NCBI GenBank assembly: GCA_020073145.1
Contig: JAIQFS010000020.1
Coordinates: forward strand, 624 to 64,623
Direction: 5' to 3'
Length of the DNA stretch: 64,000 bases
DNA from: Terriglobia bacterium
GTDB taxonomy: Bacteria; Acidobacteriota; Terriglobia; Bryobacterales; Bryobacteraceae
The position numbers and the translations under genes are program-made. The notes below the pieces were generated by a model. That model was not told the DNA's origin and made no database searches. It saw nothing but the letters and a program-made list of their open reading frames with translations. Below are positions 8,984 through 18,133 of the stretch, one piece after another. Each line of letters starts with the position of its first letter. The first letter of the stretch is position 1.

Positions 8984-10509
8984 ACCTGTTGACGCTCCTG
9001 CTGGCGCTGCCGCTGGCTGGCTTCTTGATCGCGCTGCTGCTTCCGCGCTCCTCGCCCCACGCCAGCCGCACCTGGGCGCTGGGCATCTCGCTCCTCACGT
9101 TTGTGGTGTCGCTGGCTCTGCCCGCGATGTTCGATCGCGGCGCGGCCGGCAATCAGTTCACACTCGACGTCCCCTGGATTTCGACGCCGGAGATTCACTA
9201 TCATGTGGCCGTGGACGGCGTCGGCCTCTGGCTGCTGCTGCTCTCGACCTTCCTCACGCCCATTTGCGTGCTGATTTCCTGGCGTTCCATTCAGAATCGC
9301 GTCAAGGAATTCTTCGCGTTTCTGTTGCTCCTGGAATTCGGCTTGATCGGCGTCTTTATCGCCCAGGACTTGTTCCTGTTCTACGTGTTCTGGGAAGTCT
9401 CGCTGGTCCCCATGTATTTCCTGGTGGGCATCTGGGGTCACGAGCGGCGGATCTACGCGGCGGTGAAATTCTTCCTGTTCACCATGGCGGGTTCGGTGCT
9501 GATGCTGGCGGCCATCATCTACGTCTACAACCGCGCCGGCACGTTCAGTTATCCGGTGCTGCTGGACATGCTGCAGAGCGGGCGGCTGAGCTTCGCGCCC
9601 CAGGAGCAGTTGTATCTGTTCCTGGCGTTTTTCATCGCCTTTGCCATCAAAGTGCCCATCTTCCCGCTGCACACCTGGCTGCCCGACGCGCACGTGGAGG
9701 CGCCCACGGCCGGTTCCGTGATGCTGGCTTCGGTCATGCTGAAAATGGGCACCTACGGAATCCTGCATTTCTGCCTGCCGTTGTTCCCCAGCGCGTCGCG
9801 GCGCTGCGCTCCCTGGATCGTGGTGCTCGCCATCATCGGGATCATTTACGGCGCGCTGGTTTCGATGGTGCAGCCCAACATGAAGAAGCTGGTGGCGTAT
9901 TCTTCGGTCAGCCACCTGGGTTTCGTCATCCTGGGCATTTTCTCGTTTACGCAGCTGGGCCTCGACGGCGCCGTGTACCAGATGTTGAATCACGGCATCT
10001 CCACGGGCGCCCTGTTCGTCCTGGTGGGGCTGCTTTACGAGCGGCGCCACTCGCTCGAAATCAAAGATTACGGCGGGGTGTCCACGGTGGCGCCTTGGCT
10101 CGCGACCGTGTTCCTGATCACCACCCTGGCCAGCATCGGGCTACCCACGCTCAACAATTTCGTGGGCGAGTTCCTGGTGCTGCAGGGCGCGGCTCTGGCC
10201 AACTATACTTGGGCCGTCTACGCCGCCATCGGCGTGATCCTCTCGGCGTGCTACATGCTCTGGCTCTACCAGCGGGTGTTCTACGGGGAGGCCGGGGAGC
10301 AGGTCCGTTCTCATCTGCCGGATATGAACTTGCGCGAATGGGCCGCGGTGGTGCCGCTGGTCGTGATGATGGTGTGGATGGGGGTCTATTCCCAGAGCTT
10401 CCTGCCGCCGGTCAGCAAGACCACGGCGCGCGTGCTCAGCCAGGCGCAGGTCAACGTTCCGTTCCAGGTGCAACTCCGGCCGAATACAGAGGTGGCGCGT
10501 GCCCGTTAG
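8980..10509 (+). CDS. nuoM: NADH-quinone oxidoreductase subunit M
   Basis: A 509-residue ND4-type antiporter-like proton-pumping subunit. The segments FYVFWEVSLVPMYFLVGIWG (helix 5 with the channel glutamate) and FPLHTWLPDAHVEAPTAGSV (helix 7-8 region) are characteristic of NuoM. It begins in the ATGA overlap with nuoL and overlaps the GTG start of nuoN by 11 bp. The length matches the family. Confidence 0.96.
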   Translation: MNLLTLLLALPLAGFLIALLLPRSSPHASRTWALGISLLTFVVSLALPAMFDRGAAGNQFTLDVPWISTPEIHYHVAVDGVGLWLLLLSTFLTPICVLISWRSIQNRVKEFFAFLLLLEFGLIGVFIAQDLFLFYVFWEVSLVPMYFLVGIWGHERRIYAAVKFFLFTMAGSVLMLAAIIYVYNRAGTFSYPVLLDMLQSGRLSFAPQEQLYLFLAFFIAFAIKVPIFPLHTWLPDAHVEAPTAGSVMLASVMLKMGTYGILHFCLPLFPSASRRCAPWIVVLAIIGIIYGALVSMVQPNMKKLVAYSSVSHLGFVILGIFSFTQLGLDGAVYQMLNHGISTGALFVLVGLLYERRHSLEIKDYGGVSTVAPWLATVFLITTLASIGLPTLNNFVGEFLVLQGAALANYTWAVYAAIGVILSACYMLWLYQRVFYGEAGEQVRSHLPDMNLREWAAVVPLVVMMVWMGVYSQSFLPPVSKTTARVLSQAQVNVPFQVQLRPNTEVARAR

Positions 10510-11962
10510 CAACTTCGTGAACCCGGCCGATCTGGTCCGGTTCCTGCCGGAAATCATCCTGACGGTGATGGGCACGCTCTTAATGGTGCTCGACCCGGTG
10601 CTGCACAAGCGATCTTCCTACGCCTTCGGCCACCTGAGCTTGCTGGGGCTCGCCGCCGCCCTGGTGGCCTCGGTGTACGCCTTCCGCGACCCCGGCCCCG
10701 CCTTCGGCGGCATGTTGATGGTGGATGGGTTCGCCACCTTCTTCCGCGTGCTGGTGATTGGGGTGGGCATCCTCACCATCCTGCCTTCCTACCGTTTTCT
10801 GGCGCGGCACGACGCCGAGACCAGCGAGTACCACGCCCTGCTGTTGTACTCGATTGCCGGACAGTGTCTGATGGTGTCGGCCAACGAGTTGATCATGATC
10901 TTCCTGGGCCTGGAAATCTCGTCGATTGCGAGCTACATTCTGGCCGGCTACCTGCGCGACGATAAGCGCGCCAACGAATCGGCGCTGAAGTATTTTCTGC
11001 TGGGCTCGTTCGCCACCGGGTTCTTCCTTTATGGAGTGGCGTTCATCTACGGCTCGACCGGCACGGTCAACCTGACGTCCGTGCACGCCGCCCTGACCGG
11101 TCCGAACGCGCCTTCCCCGGTATTCGTGGGAGTAGCGGCTGCATTGATGTTCGTCGGCCTGGCCTTCAAAGTATCGGCGGCGCCGTTTCAAGTGTGGGCG
11201 CCCGACGTTTACCAGGGCGCGCCCACGCCGGTGACGGCATTCCTCTCGGCCGGCCCCAAGGCTGCCGCCTTCGCCATCTTTCTGCGCATCTTCATGACGT
11301 CTTTCCAGCCCATTGCCAACGGTTGGGAACCGTTGGTGTGGGGCTCGGCGCTGCTCTCCATGACCATTGGCAACTTCGCCGCCCTGCTGCAATCCAACGT
11401 GAAGAGGCTGCTGGCGTACAGTTCCATTGCCCACGCCGGCTACGTGTTGGTGGCGCTGACCGCACGTTCGGACGTAGGCACTGCCGCGGCCATGTTCTAC
11501 CTGGCGGCTTACGCGTTCATGAACGTGGGCGCGTTCGCCGTGGTCAGTCACCTGTCGGGCCGGGGCGAGCGCTATCAGAACGTGGACGACTTCGCCGGCT
11601 TGGGCCAGAAGCAACCGCTCACGGCCGCCATGCTGACCATCTTCCTGCTCTCGTTGATCGGCGTACCGCTGACCGGCGGCTTCTTCGGCAAGTTCTACAT
11701 TTTCAAGGCCGCACTGGAATCGCACCTGGTGTGGCTGACCGTGCTCGGCCTGCTGAATAGTGCGGTCGCGGCCTACTATTACCTGCGCCTCCTGGTCATG
11801 ATGTACATGCACGAGCCAAGCGAAGCTGCCACCAATGCGGAACCTCTCTCCTTTGGCCTGAGCGCCGCGCTGATTTTGCCCGCGCTGGGCACGCTGGTGC
11901 TGGGCATCTTCCCGTCGTGGGTGCTGGAATTCGCCGGCCGGTCGTCGAATCTGGTGAAGTAG
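10499..11962 (+). CDS. nuoN: NADH-quinone oxidoreductase subunit N
   Basis: A 487-residue ND2-type antiporter-like subunit and the last gene of the operon. Signature stretches are FLGLEISSIASYILAGY near residue 136 and the channel region KVSAAPFQVWAPDVYQGAPT near residue 224. It starts with GTG inside the end of nuoM. No clear intrinsic terminator was seen in the 112 bp that follow, so the transcript may continue. Confidence 0.95.
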   Translation: MPVSNFVNPADLVRFLPEIILTVMGTLLMVLDPVLHKRSSYAFGHLSLLGLAAALVASVYAFRDPGPAFGGMLMVDGFATFFRVLVIGVGILTILPSYRFLARHDAETSEYHALLLYSIAGQCLMVSANELIMIFLGLEISSIASYILAGYLRDDKRANESALKYFLLGSFATGFFLYGVAFIYGSTGTVNLTSVHAALTGPNAPSPVFVGVAAALMFVGLAFKVSAAPFQVWAPDVYQGAPTPVTAFLSAGPKAAAFAIFLRIFMTSFQPIANGWEPLVWGSALLSMTIGNFAALLQSNVKRLLAYSSIAHAGYVLVALTARSDVGTAAAMFYLAAYAFMNVGAFAVVSHLSGRGERYQNVDDFAGLGQKQPLTAAMLTIFLLSLIGVPLTGGFFGKFYIFKAALESHLVWLTVLGLLNSAVAAYYYLRLLVMMYMHEPSEAATNAEPLSFGLSAALILPALGTLVLGIFPSWVLEFAGRSSNLVK

Positions 11963-12074
11963 GGCAGCCCAGCGCACTGTGTAAGCGATTGATTCCGCGC
12001 AGGATCGAAACCCTCAAGTTTTCACTAGAATCTCGTGCGGCAGCGCCCGATATGAAAGCTGAGGCGTTTTTCGC

Positions 12075-12539
12075 ATGGGCTCCGTCGCTTCCGTCAATCC
12101 GGGTATCGCCACCGTGCTGAAGACGCTGTCGAACTCCGGATCCTCGGCGCTGTCTTCGGCGCTGGCGTCCCCGACGGTCCAATCGGTGCTGCAGAACGCC
12201 CCTCCGGCCGACATTGCGCAGTTGAGCAGCCAAGCCCTGCAATTGCAAGAAATGGACACGCTTTTCGGCGCGCCTACGGAGTCCGCGAATCCCAGCCTGC
12301 TCAGCAGCCTGTTCCCGTCGAGTTCGAGTTCGAGTCCGGCCAGCCTCCTGCAATCCCTCGATGCCTCTCTACTGGCATCGACGACCGTGAATCCCGCCAC
12401 CGCCGCCGCTGACCCGGCCGGGGCCCAGGCATCCGTTTCCGCCCAACTCGCGACCTATCAAGCGGTCTTGCAGGCCGCGCAGGTCCAAGCGTTGTTTGGA
12501 ACGGCCACGACCAATCCAGCGGTCAACCTACTCGCGTAA
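12075..12539 (+). CDS. Hypothetical Ala/Ser-rich protein
   Basis: A 154-residue protein of low complexity: serine, alanine, leucine and glutamine dominate, with a run of six serines near residue 85 and another alanine-rich stretch at about residues 105-120. It has no signal peptide and no transmembrane segment, and I recognise no catalytic motif. Amphipathic patterns such as DIAQLSSQALQLQEMDTLFG suggest helices that pack on partners. A GAGG lies about 10 bases before the ATG. I have an impression of similar proteins in Solibacter-type genomes but cannot verify that. Codon use matches its neighbours, which supports a real gene. Confidence 0.65.
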   Translation: MGSVASVNPGIATVLKTLSNSGSSALSSALASPTVQSVLQNAPPADIAQLSSQALQLQEMDTLFGAPTESANPSLLSSLFPSSSSSSPASLLQSLDASLLASTTVNPATAAADPAGAQASVSAQLATYQAVLQAAQVQALFGTATTNPAVNLLA

Positions 12540-12685
12540 CCGTTTCGGCAGAAGCTCGGCCACGCGGACTGGAGCCGCCTTTCCCGCTGGGCCGGCTGAC
12601 AGCCCTCTCTTCAAATTGATGCGGACTGCTCCGGGGGATGCGAACTGGAAGCGCGCGGTTGCCGAGACCCGAGGACGTTCGCTTC

Positions 12686-13900
12686 TCAATGGCAGGCCGC
12701 GTCGGCCCACCCGACCGCTTCGGTATAACTGGACGTAAGGGAGTCGGTGGCGAGATGGAGGGCGGAGGAGAGGCGCGCCGTCCGAACCCAATCCGCGGTT
12801 TCGTAGGCCTCTACCATTTCCCAGATGGCCGGCAGGCGGTCGTCGGAGTGGGGCCGGCCCAGCAGGACCCGGGCGATTTCCTCGTGCAGGTTCAAGCCGG
12901 CGAGCAACTCCTCCATGGGTCTTCCCATCATCGCGTCCAGCCGCGAGAACATGCCCATCAAGAAGCAGTCCTCGCTTCGGCCCCGCAACCCCGCGACGGG
13001 CGCCAGCAATTCCGCAAAACGCGCGCGCACGAGGGTATTGACGGCCAGTTCGGTGGGCTGGTCCGAAGCCAGATCGAGCAAGGTGACCACGGAAAGCCAC
13101 TTCCGCGCCGCCTCTTCGCCGGCGAAGGCCAGGGCGTGATGGAGCGACTCGATCGGTTCCCGCCGCGCGAAGAGCGCCGAGTTGACGAACCGCAGCAGCT
13201 TGTACGACAGGGCGTGCTCCCGCCGCAGCAACTCCGTCAGCCTGGCGTAGTCGAGCTGGGGATGGTGGAGTTCCTGGAGGATGCGCAGATAATTGAGCTT
13301 CCAGCCGTCGATCTGGTGGGCGACCGTGATGGCCGGCCGGGCAAAGAAGAAGCCCTGGAAATACTGATAGCCCATGCGGGAAGCCCGCTGAAATTCCTCC
13401 CGCGTCTCCACCTTTTCGGCCAGCAGCTGTAACTGGCTGCCAAACTGGTCCACCGCCAGCTGTTGCTGGGAAGGGCTGGTGAGCCGGAAGTCGACCTTCA
13501 GAATATCCACTACTTGCGTCAGTGGATTCGGTGCGGCCGTGGGGATGAAGTCATCCAGCGCCAGCCGGTAGCCGCGGGCGCGAAGCCGGTGGCACGCCGC
13601 AACCACTTCGGCATCGGGCTCCACGGTTTCCAGGATTTCGATCACGGTCGTCTCCGGCGGCAGAATGGAGGCGGCTTCCTCCACCAGCAGCATTCGGGGG
13701 AAATTGAGGAAGGCCGGCCGGCCTCCCATCAAGCGTTCGCCTTCCACCGACCCGAGCAGCGCGCTGATCACTTTGGCCGTGGCCGTGTTCCCTTCCGATC
13801 CGTCGAAGACATTCTCCATCCCCGAACGGAAGAGAGCCTCATACCCGAAGACGTTCATGTGGGCGTCAAAGATCGGTTGTCGGGCAACGAAGAGTTCCAT
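12686..13900 (-). CDS. EAL-HDOD domain signalling protein
   Basis: A 404-residue cytosolic protein of the YuxH type: an N-terminal EAL domain, the fold of cyclic-di-GMP phosphodiesterases, followed by an HDOD domain. The EAL motif is intact at residues 20-25 (YEALFR), and further conserved points are a FLNF asparagine, an EILE acidic pair, LALDDF, KVDF and a QGFFFARP segment. AEKVE replaces the common AEGVE, as is usual in this two-domain class. The HDOD part (from about residue 200) has LSYKLLRFVNSALF and then a helical stretch. Whether it still cleaves cyclic-di-GMP is uncertain, since many EAL-HDOD proteins are adaptors. It is a monocistronic-looking gene running towards the nuo end. Confidence 0.9.
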   Translation of the reverse strand: MELFVARQPIFDAHMNVFGYEALFRSGMENVFDGSEGNTATAKVISALLGSVEGERLMGGRPAFLNFPRMLLVEEAASILPPETTVIEILETVEPDAEVVAACHRLRARGYRLALDDFIPTAAPNPLTQVVDILKVDFRLTSPSQQQLAVDQFGSQLQLLAEKVETREEFQRASRMGYQYFQGFFFARPAITVAHQIDGWKLNYLRILQELHHPQLDYARLTELLRREHALSYKLLRFVNSALFARREPIESLHHALAFAGEEAARKWLSVVTLLDLASDQPTELAVNTLVRARFAELLAPVAGLRGRSEDCFLMGMFSRLDAMMGRPMEELLAGLNLHEEIARVLLGRPHSDDRLPAIWEMVEAYETADWVRTARLSSALHLATDSLTSSYTEAVGWADAACH

Positions 13901-13965
13901 GCGACGCCGAGCCGGAAGGTTCTGTGTGGCTTATCGACCGCAATCGCCAAAGCTTGAGGCGAAGT

Positions 13966-15672
13966 TTACGGAGACTGCTGGGCCAAGCCGCGAGCGGTGG
14001 CCTGATCCGCCGAGGCGCTGGCCAAATCGCCCGCTAGCCGGTGGGCCACCGCCCGGTTGACGTAGGCGTTCTGATAGCCGGGCTGCAGCCCGATGGCTTG
14101 ATCGAAGTCCGCCAGCGCGGCCGCATATTGCTTGAGCTGGAGATACGCATACCCGCGCGCGTTATACGCAGCGGCCAGCTTGGGATCCGACTTTAGTGCC
14201 TGGGTCAACTCCCGGATGGCGTCGACGTAGTGTTGCTCGTGGAGTAGGTTTCGGCCCAGCGTATGATGCACGGCCGCCTCCGCCGACTCGGGCGGGGAAA
14301 CGGGGAGCGGGAGTGGCGCGGCCGCCGGAGGCGGGGCCTTGGCTGCAACGGCGGGCTTGACCGGCGGATTCACGGGACCTGATCCGGGTAGCGTGACTCG
14401 AGTGAACGCCGCTGATGCCTTGGCCGCCTGGCCGGGCGCGGAGGTGTCGGGAAGGTGGACGCTATCCGAGTCGGGCGCGGTTTCCTCGGCCTGTTCCTTG
14501 GCGACGATCTCGTCGATCCGGGCCTGGGCGGCCGCGATCAGCTGCCCTGTTTCCTGGTCCGAGGGATTGAGCTGCCACGCCTGCTGGAGGTCCGCCAGCG
14601 CTTCATCATAACGGCCCAGCCGGTAGTAGGCGTACCCGCGCGCTTCCCAGGCGGGCGCGTAATTGGAGTCGAGGCGGATCGCGGTCGTCCGATCCGCCTG
14701 CCCCAGGTCTTGCTCGCCGAGCAGATCGTAGGAATTTCCGCGCGCCACCCGGGCTTCGGCGCTCCCGGGGGCGAGCTGGACGGCGCGATCGCGGTCGGCA
14801 AAGGACTCCTGATATTTTTCCAGCCGGGCATAGACGGAACCGCGCGCCAGCAGAACTCGGGGATCGTCGGGGTCGATCTGGAGGGCTGCGGTGAAGTCGG
14901 CGAGGGCCCCCTCGCTGTCTCCCTGGCGCTGCCGCACGGCTCCGCGCAACCGGAGCGCGCGAGCATCCTGCGGCTTCAGGGATAGCGCCGCGCTCACGTC
15001 CTGGAGCGCATGCGCATAATCACTCAACCCGGTATAGGCCAGGGCGCGCTCCACCAGCGCCTCTTCGAAATCCGGTTTGTGGCTGAGGCAGAGGGTAAAG
15101 TCGTCGATGGCCTGCTGGTATTGGTGGAGCCCCGCGCGCGCCTGCCCGCGCCTCAGGTACGGTTCGGGAGCGTCGGGCTGGAGCTGGAGGGCCTGGTTGA
15201 AATTCGTGACCGCCACCTCGTAGTCGCCAGTGGCGGCGAGGGCGGCGCCGAGCCCGGTGAAGACCTCGGCGCGGCTCAGTTTCAGAAACACGGCGGTCTT
15301 ATAATCACGAATGGCGGGCTCGTATTGCTGGCCGGACAGGAACAGATCGCCGCGCGCGGCGTAGGAAAGGGGGTCGGCCGGTTGGGCTTTGACGGCTTGG
15401 TCCAAATCGGCCTGGGCCTTGGCGCGGTCGCCGCCAGCGAAGTAGTCGTGAGCGCGGGCGCGCCACGCTTCCGCGTTCGACGGGTCCGCATGGACGGCTT
15501 CCGCGTAGGCGGCAATGGCTTCGACGCGGCGGCCGGCCGCATCCGCGCGTTGTCCGCGCCGCAGAGCGGCTTGCGATTTCCGGGCGTCCGGCTTCGGCGC
15601 CGCGGCGGCGGGTCCGGCAATGATAACCACGGATAGTATGATCTGCGCGAGGCATCGCGCGGTCATGGGCAT
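13966..15672 (-). CDS. Secreted or periplasmic TPR-repeat protein
   Basis: A 568-residue protein with a signal peptide (MPMTARCLAQIILSVVIIAG, cleaved after an AAAA stretch). About ten tetratricopeptide repeats of 34 residues fill residues 40-420, and three more lie near the C-terminus (HALGRNLLHEQ type to the end). Between them is a Pro/Ala-rich linker of about 60 residues. The start is set by GAGGAAA five bases before the ATG at 15672; an upstream in-frame ATG at 15762 would overlap the divergent gene and spoil the signal peptide. TPR arrays bind protein partners; the partner is unknown. It diverges from the cobalamin adenosyltransferase gene with only 37 bp between the starts. Confidence 0.85.
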   Translation of the reverse strand: MPMTARCLAQIILSVVIIAGPAAAAPKPDARKSQAALRRGQRADAAGRRVEAIAAYAEAVHADPSNAEAWRARAHDYFAGGDRAKAQADLDQAVKAQPADPLSYAARGDLFLSGQQYEPAIRDYKTAVFLKLSRAEVFTGLGAALAATGDYEVAVTNFNQALQLQPDAPEPYLRRGQARAGLHQYQQAIDDFTLCLSHKPDFEEALVERALAYTGLSDYAHALQDVSAALSLKPQDARALRLRGAVRQRQGDSEGALADFTAALQIDPDDPRVLLARGSVYARLEKYQESFADRDRAVQLAPGSAEARVARGNSYDLLGEQDLGQADRTTAIRLDSNYAPAWEARGYAYYRLGRYDEALADLQQAWQLNPSDQETGQLIAAAQARIDEIVAKEQAEETAPDSDSVHLPDTSAPGQAAKASAAFTRVTLPGSGPVNPPVKPAVAAKAPPPAAAPLPLPVSPPESAEAAVHHTLGRNLLHEQHYVDAIRELTQALKSDPKLAAAYNARGYAYLQLKQYAAALADFDQAIGLQPGYQNAYVNRAVAHRLAGDLASASADQATARGLAQQSP

Positions 15673-15686
15673 CGCTTTCCTCACAT

Positions 15687-15696
15687 AGTGTACACT
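15687..15696. promoter_or_regulatory. Palindrome AGTGTACACT between divergent starts
   Basis: The 37 bp between the divergent starts at 15672 and 15710 are centred on the perfect 10 bp palindrome AGTGTACACT. Because of the symmetry, both strands carry the -10-like hexamer TACACT at distances that would give very short leaders in both directions. No good -35 hexamer is visible on either side. It may be a shared promoter core or a dimeric regulator site. Confidence 0.35.
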
Positions 15697-15709
15697 CGAA
15701 GCCGGAAAC

Positions 15710-16324
15710 ATGAGCCACGAACCATTCGAGCCGCCGCGCTTGGCCATCAACCGCGTGTACACCCGCCGCGGAGATCAGGGCGAGACCAGCCTGGCCGGCG
15801 GGCAGCGGGTGCCCAAGGACGGCGCCCGGATTGCGGCGTACGGGACCGTCGATGAGCTAAACGCGTTTCTGGGAGCGGCCCGTGTGACAGCCGGTGAGCT
15901 GGCTGCCAACGACGCGCGGCTCTCTCCGCTGGTGGCGATTCTGCTGCGGGTGCAGCACGAACTGTTCAATCTGGGGTCAATTCTGGCGACTCTGCCCGAG
16001 GACGTGCACCCCAAGCAAGCCCGCATCACCGACGAAGACGTCGCCGCGTTGGAAGCGGAGATGGACCGCATGAACGCCGATCTGCCGGACCTGCGCTCCT
16101 TCGTCTTGGCCGGGGGGAGCCGGCTGGAGGCCGAGTTGCACATCTGCCGCACGGTGTGCCGTCGCGCGGAGCGGGATTTGGTGGCGTTATGCCGCTCCGC
16201 GAGCGTTCCGGTGGAGGCGGTGCGGTACCTGAACCGTCTGAGCGACGCGCTGTTCGTGTGGAGCCGCTGGGTCAGCCACGTGACGGGCGCTCCGGAGACG
16301 CTGTGGGACCCGAACCGGTCGTGA
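15710..16324 (+). CDS. pduO: PduO-type ATP:cob(I)alamin adenosyltransferase
   Basis: This cytosolic enzyme transfers the adenosyl group of ATP to cob(I)alamin to make coenzyme B12. The 204-residue protein has the conserved ATP-binding N-terminus YTRRGDQGETSL (residues about 16-27), GTVDELNAFLG, the arginine-rich CRRAERDLVAL helix and YLNRLSDALFVWSRW near the C-terminus, all family marks, at the usual length. Only a weak ribosome site (GGAA) is close to the ATG. It stands alone, divergent from the TPR gene. No B12 riboswitch was seen in front of it. Confidence 0.92.
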   Translation: MSHEPFEPPRLAINRVYTRRGDQGETSLAGGQRVPKDGARIAAYGTVDELNAFLGAARVTAGELAANDARLSPLVAILLRVQHELFNLGSILATLPEDVHPKQARITDEDVAALEAEMDRMNADLPDLRSFVLAGGSRLEAELHICRTVCRRAERDLVALCRSASVPVEAVRYLNRLSDALFVWSRWVSHVTGAPETLWDPNRS

Positions 16325-16385
16325 GTGGAGGCCCTTGGCTGGCGCGGGAGGGAGGATATACTGATCTCGAATAGGGAGGTCCGCA

Positions 16386-18050
16386 ATGACGTTTGCGGGG
16401 CGATGGAGGGGATGCGACGCCATCCTCGCGCTGGCCTGCGCGGTTTCCGGTCCGGCCCAGCCTGCGCCTCCGCAGGCGCGAGTTGCCGGACACGTGCTCA
16501 ACCAGGCTGGCGAGCCGTTGCGGAACGCCACCGTCGCGCTGGTAGGTAACAATCCTACGCCGGCGGCGCCGTTTCCGTCTTCCTACACGGCAACCTCTTC
16601 GGCTGCCGGCGAATTCGCCTTCGAGAAGGTCGAGCCCAATCGTTACCGGCTCTTCGTACAGCGCGCCGGCTATCTGGAGTTCATCTATTCCGAACCAGAT
16701 GGCAGCGTCAGCATGCCCATCGCGCAAGGCCAGCAGAAGACGGTGGAGATCCGGATGACCGCGCCCTCGTTTTTGAGCGGCAGGATCACGGAGGAAAACG
16801 GCGAGGCTTTTCCCGACGCGAGAGTCACTGTTTTGCGCGCCAGCCGCGGCAGGGGAATGAAACAGCTCGCGCGGGTAAGCCAGATCGTGGCGGGGCGGGA
16901 TGGCATCTTTTCGACCGGCAGTCTCACCGCCGGACGTTACTATCTGGCGGCCTCGGCGCCTCCCAGCCTCACGCAGACGAACCAGCGCGAAGTCCGCGAA
17001 GGCAAGGCGGGGGCGGAGAGCTATGTCGCCACCTACTTCCCGTCGGCGCTGGACGCAGCGACGGCGACTTTGATCGAGCTGCCCGTCGACACGGAAGTGC
17101 GGAATCTGGATATTCGCTTGCGGAAGGCCCGCCTTTTCCACATTCATGGCAAGACTGTGAATGCGTCGGGCGCCGCGGTTTCGAATATCACAATCAACCT
17201 GCGCGATCCGGCGTTGAACGATCCGCTGAACAGCGCCAACCGGGTGGTGAGCATCGGCGGCGCTTTTTCGGTGAATGGCCTGCTGCCTGGCACGTACGCG
17301 CTACAGGCCTGGTCCCAGAACCGGAGTTTGCAGGCGCACCAGACGATCACGCTGGCGGACCGCGATTTGGAAGACGTGGTGCTCACCCTGGCGCCGGCCC
17401 TGGAGGTCCCGCTTTCGGTGCGCGTCGAAGGCGCAGACCCGCAGCGCGCCCAGGCCATCCGGAAATCGCTCGGCCGATTCACGCTGACGGCCTCCGACGG
17501 CCTTAACGATAACGCGATGGCGCAGTCCAAAGACGATGGCTGGATCTTCCGGAACATCGGGGCGGGCACGTACCGCATGGGCATCGGTGGACCGGACGGA
17601 ACCTATGTGAAATCGATTCGCTTCGGCGAACAAGATATTACCCTGCGGGAGCTCGACACCACACTGGGTGGCGGCGCCCTGGAAGCGGTGCTTTCGCCGC
17701 ATGCGGCCGAAGTCCGGGGAGGGGTTCTCGATGGCAGCGGCAAAGGAATGGCGGGGGTCTTGGTGACGCTGTGGGCGCCGGGCCTGCCGCCCGCGGGCAC
17801 GGTGGACCAAGCTTGGTCCACGCGCACGGACGCCCAGGGCCAATTTCGCATTGGAGGTCTTCGGCCCGGCGACTACCGGGTGGCGGCCTGGGAAAAAATC
17901 GAGCCCGGGCTGGCCGACACGCCGGAATTCCGGGTTCGATTTGAGGACGCCGCGGCTCCCGTCAAGGTCGGCGAAGATGCGCGGGAGACGGTGCAGGCTC
18001 CGTTGATCGGGCGGGAGAGGATCGAGTCGGAAGCGGCGAAACTGCCGTAG
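16386..18050 (+). CDS. Secreted carboxypeptidase-regulatory-like domain protein
   Basis: A 554-residue exported protein. GGGAGG lies before the ATG and the first 29 residues form a signal peptide ending in PAQPAPP. At least three beta-sandwich repeats of the carboxypeptidase-D regulatory type follow, recognisable as G-x-V-x-N-x-x-G-x-P (near residues 33-50), then SGRITEENGEAFPDA (near 130) and RGGVLDGSGKGMAGVLVTLW (near 440), each ending in a PG-x-Y-x-L turn such as LLPGTYALQAW. Such domains are frequent in acidobacterial surface and TonB-linked proteins, where they may bind polysaccharide or act as scaffolds. There is no catalytic domain. The exact role is unknown. Confidence 0.82.
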   Translation: MTFAGRWRGCDAILALACAVSGPAQPAPPQARVAGHVLNQAGEPLRNATVALVGNNPTPAAPFPSSYTATSSAAGEFAFEKVEPNRYRLFVQRAGYLEFIYSEPDGSVSMPIAQGQQKTVEIRMTAPSFLSGRITEENGEAFPDARVTVLRASRGRGMKQLARVSQIVAGRDGIFSTGSLTAGRYYLAASAPPSLTQTNQREVREGKAGAESYVATYFPSALDAATATLIELPVDTEVRNLDIRLRKARLFHIHGKTVNASGAAVSNITINLRDPALNDPLNSANRVVSIGGAFSVNGLLPGTYALQAWSQNRSLQAHQTITLADRDLEDVVLTLAPALEVPLSVRVEGADPQRAQAIRKSLGRFTLTASDGLNDNAMAQSKDDGWIFRNIGAGTYRMGIGGPDGTYVKSIRFGEQDITLRELDTTLGGGALEAVLSPHAAEVRGGVLDGSGKGMAGVLVTLWAPGLPPAGTVDQAWSTRTDAQGQFRIGGLRPGDYRVAAWEKIEPGLADTPEFRVRFEDAAAPVKVGEDARETVQAPLIGRERIESEAAKLP

Positions 18051-18133
18051 GGCTCCTTCCGATCGGGGTAGCGCGTTCATTCAGAACGAGGGCAAGCCGG
18101 AGGCATGCCCCACTGATATCATGGGCTTGTGCC

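Noticed and set aside
15400-15710. B12 riboswitch for the cobalamin adenosyltransferase
   Set aside because: Only 37 bp lie before the gene and no B12-box-like sequence was found.
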